From assembly GCA_023091665.1 (NCBI GenBank), contig JALJCQ010000013.1, positions 1,240,001 through 1,304,000 on the forward strand: DNA of 64,000 nt, in the 5' to 3' direction. Each line of letters starts with the position of its first letter. Within the stretch, counting starts at the first letter, position 1. This DNA comes from Pythium myriotylum. Taxonomy: Eukaryota; Oomycota; Peronosporomycetes; Pythiales; Pythiaceae. The notes below the pieces were generated by a model. It had not been told where the DNA came from, did no database searches, and saw nothing but the letters and a program-made list of their open reading frames with translations. The position numbers were made by a program, and so were the translations under genes. Positions 63,358 to 64,000 of the stretch are shown here, one piece after another.

Positions 63358-64000
63358 ATGAAACGCAGCGAGCCAGACGCCAAGCCGCGCACGATGACGC
63401 ACGCCAAGACGGTGGACGCCGCGCTGCCCGCGCCCGTGGTGCACATGCTGCGACATGCCGCCGCGCCCTGTGTCGTGCTCGCAGCCGACGGCGCCGTGCT
63501 GCTTTGGAACGACCGCCTCGCGACTATCACGGGCGTGCCCGCGACCGACCGGCTTCGGCGGCCAGTAGAAGACGCGCTCGCGGTCTCCAACCACAAGACG
63601 AGCGTCTGCGACGACGCCCGCGCAAGCCGCGACCTCGCCAACTGGAGCCGAGAGGACCAATGGCACTTCAAGACCGTGCACGAAGGCGTCGTCGCCGAGA
63701 TGGTCATGAGCTTCACGGCGTTCGTGACGAGCAGCTCGGGCAAAAGAGACAAGTCCACCACCGTCACGATCGTCGGCATCGGCCGCGACCAGACGTACGA
63801 GAACTTTGTCGTGACTCAGCGCCATCGCATTTTGGATTCGGCCAACGCGCCGTGCATCGCTGTTGATACAGATGGACGCATCACAGTCTTCAATCGGAAA
63901 GCACAGGAGATCAGCGAGTTCACCAGTGAAGACGCCATTGGCGTCGAGTTAGCAACCCACTTCGTGGAGGAGACATGTCGAGACCACGTCTCGGCCGTCA
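63358..64000 (+). CDS. PAS-repeat protein (3' end beyond window)
   Basis: The frame opens at the ATG at 63358 (MKRSEPDAKPRTM) and has no stop before the window ends, so at least 214 residues are coded. It parallels the gene at 60891: VVHMLRHAAAPCVVLAADG, then AVLLWNDRL, matches HMLRHSAAPALVLGADGK, then VLLWNDSL; later ILDSANAPCIAVDTDGR starts the second PAS module. It is a tandem duplicate, diverged in codons and with more GCG/CGC usage. The output domain, if any, lies outside the window. Confidence 0.8.
   Translation, partial: MKRSEPDAKPRTMTHAKTVDAALPAPVVHMLRHAAAPCVVLAADGAVLLWNDRLATITGVPATDRLRRPVEDALAVSNHKTSVCDDARASRDLANWSREDQWHFKTVHEGVVAEMVMSFTAFVTSSSGKRDKSTTVTIVGIGRDQTYENFVVTQRHRILDSANAPCIAVDTDGRITVFNRKAQEISEFTSEDAIGVELATHFVEETCRDHVSAV

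Overview
This is a stretch of a eukaryotic nuclear genome, most likely from an oomycete (a Pythium/Phytophthora-type stramenopile). The evidence is the gene content and the gene style. Genes are tightly packed with introns of about 50-90 nt (GT..AG). Initiators of the GCTCAYTY type sit about 40 nt upstream of several start codons, one followed by a CAATTTCC box. The genes include secreted GH31 alpha-glucosidases with starch-binding domains, a Zn-type porphobilinogen synthase, a 3,721-residue all-armadillo protein and PAS-array proteins. The genus cannot be fixed from the sequence alone. All gene models below were built by hand from reading frame, splice dinucleotides and family conservation, and each joined model keeps one open frame.

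Layout. 1.1-11.5 kb: three paralogous secreted GH31 alpha-glucosidases in +,-,+ order; the first and third carry an N-terminal CBM25-like domain and the middle one lacks it. 11.7-16.1 kb: an Enhancer-of-zeste (PRC2) histone methyltransferase. 15.56-19.24 kb: a very large, nearly perfect inverted repeat (1,782-bp arms, 111-bp spacer) that duplicates the SET-domain end of this gene tail to tail. 19.9-28.1 kb: a WD40 protein with a PIP-box-like N-terminus, a divergent PDZ protein 33 bp away, an unrecognised protein with two similar beta-rich segments, and a small protein with a Pol-beta-lyase-like helix-hairpin-helix domain. 28.9-34.8 kb: a CCCH-Trf4-type nucleotidyltransferase, tryptophanyl-tRNA synthetase and porphobilinogen synthase. 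35.1-46.3 kb: the giant armadillo-repeat protein in one exon. 46.5-48.7 kb: an acyl-CoA-binding membrane protein whose domain is assembled through 17-nt and 14-nt micro-exons. 48.9-57.9 kb: an ankyrin protein converging, with 2 bp between stop codons, on a 2,432-residue LamG-coiled-coil-FN3 protein. 58.1-60.2 kb: proteasome assembly chaperone 3 and Rab18. 60.9-64.0 kb: two tandem PAS-repeat genes, the first with a +1 frame break and the second running off the window.

Most genes are unrelated housekeeping or regulatory neighbours rather than one pathway. The groups that do look functionally or evolutionarily linked are the GH31 trio (extracellular starch or glycogen degradation), the E(z) gene with its mirrored fragment (a possible source of self-complementary RNA), and the tandem PAS pair.
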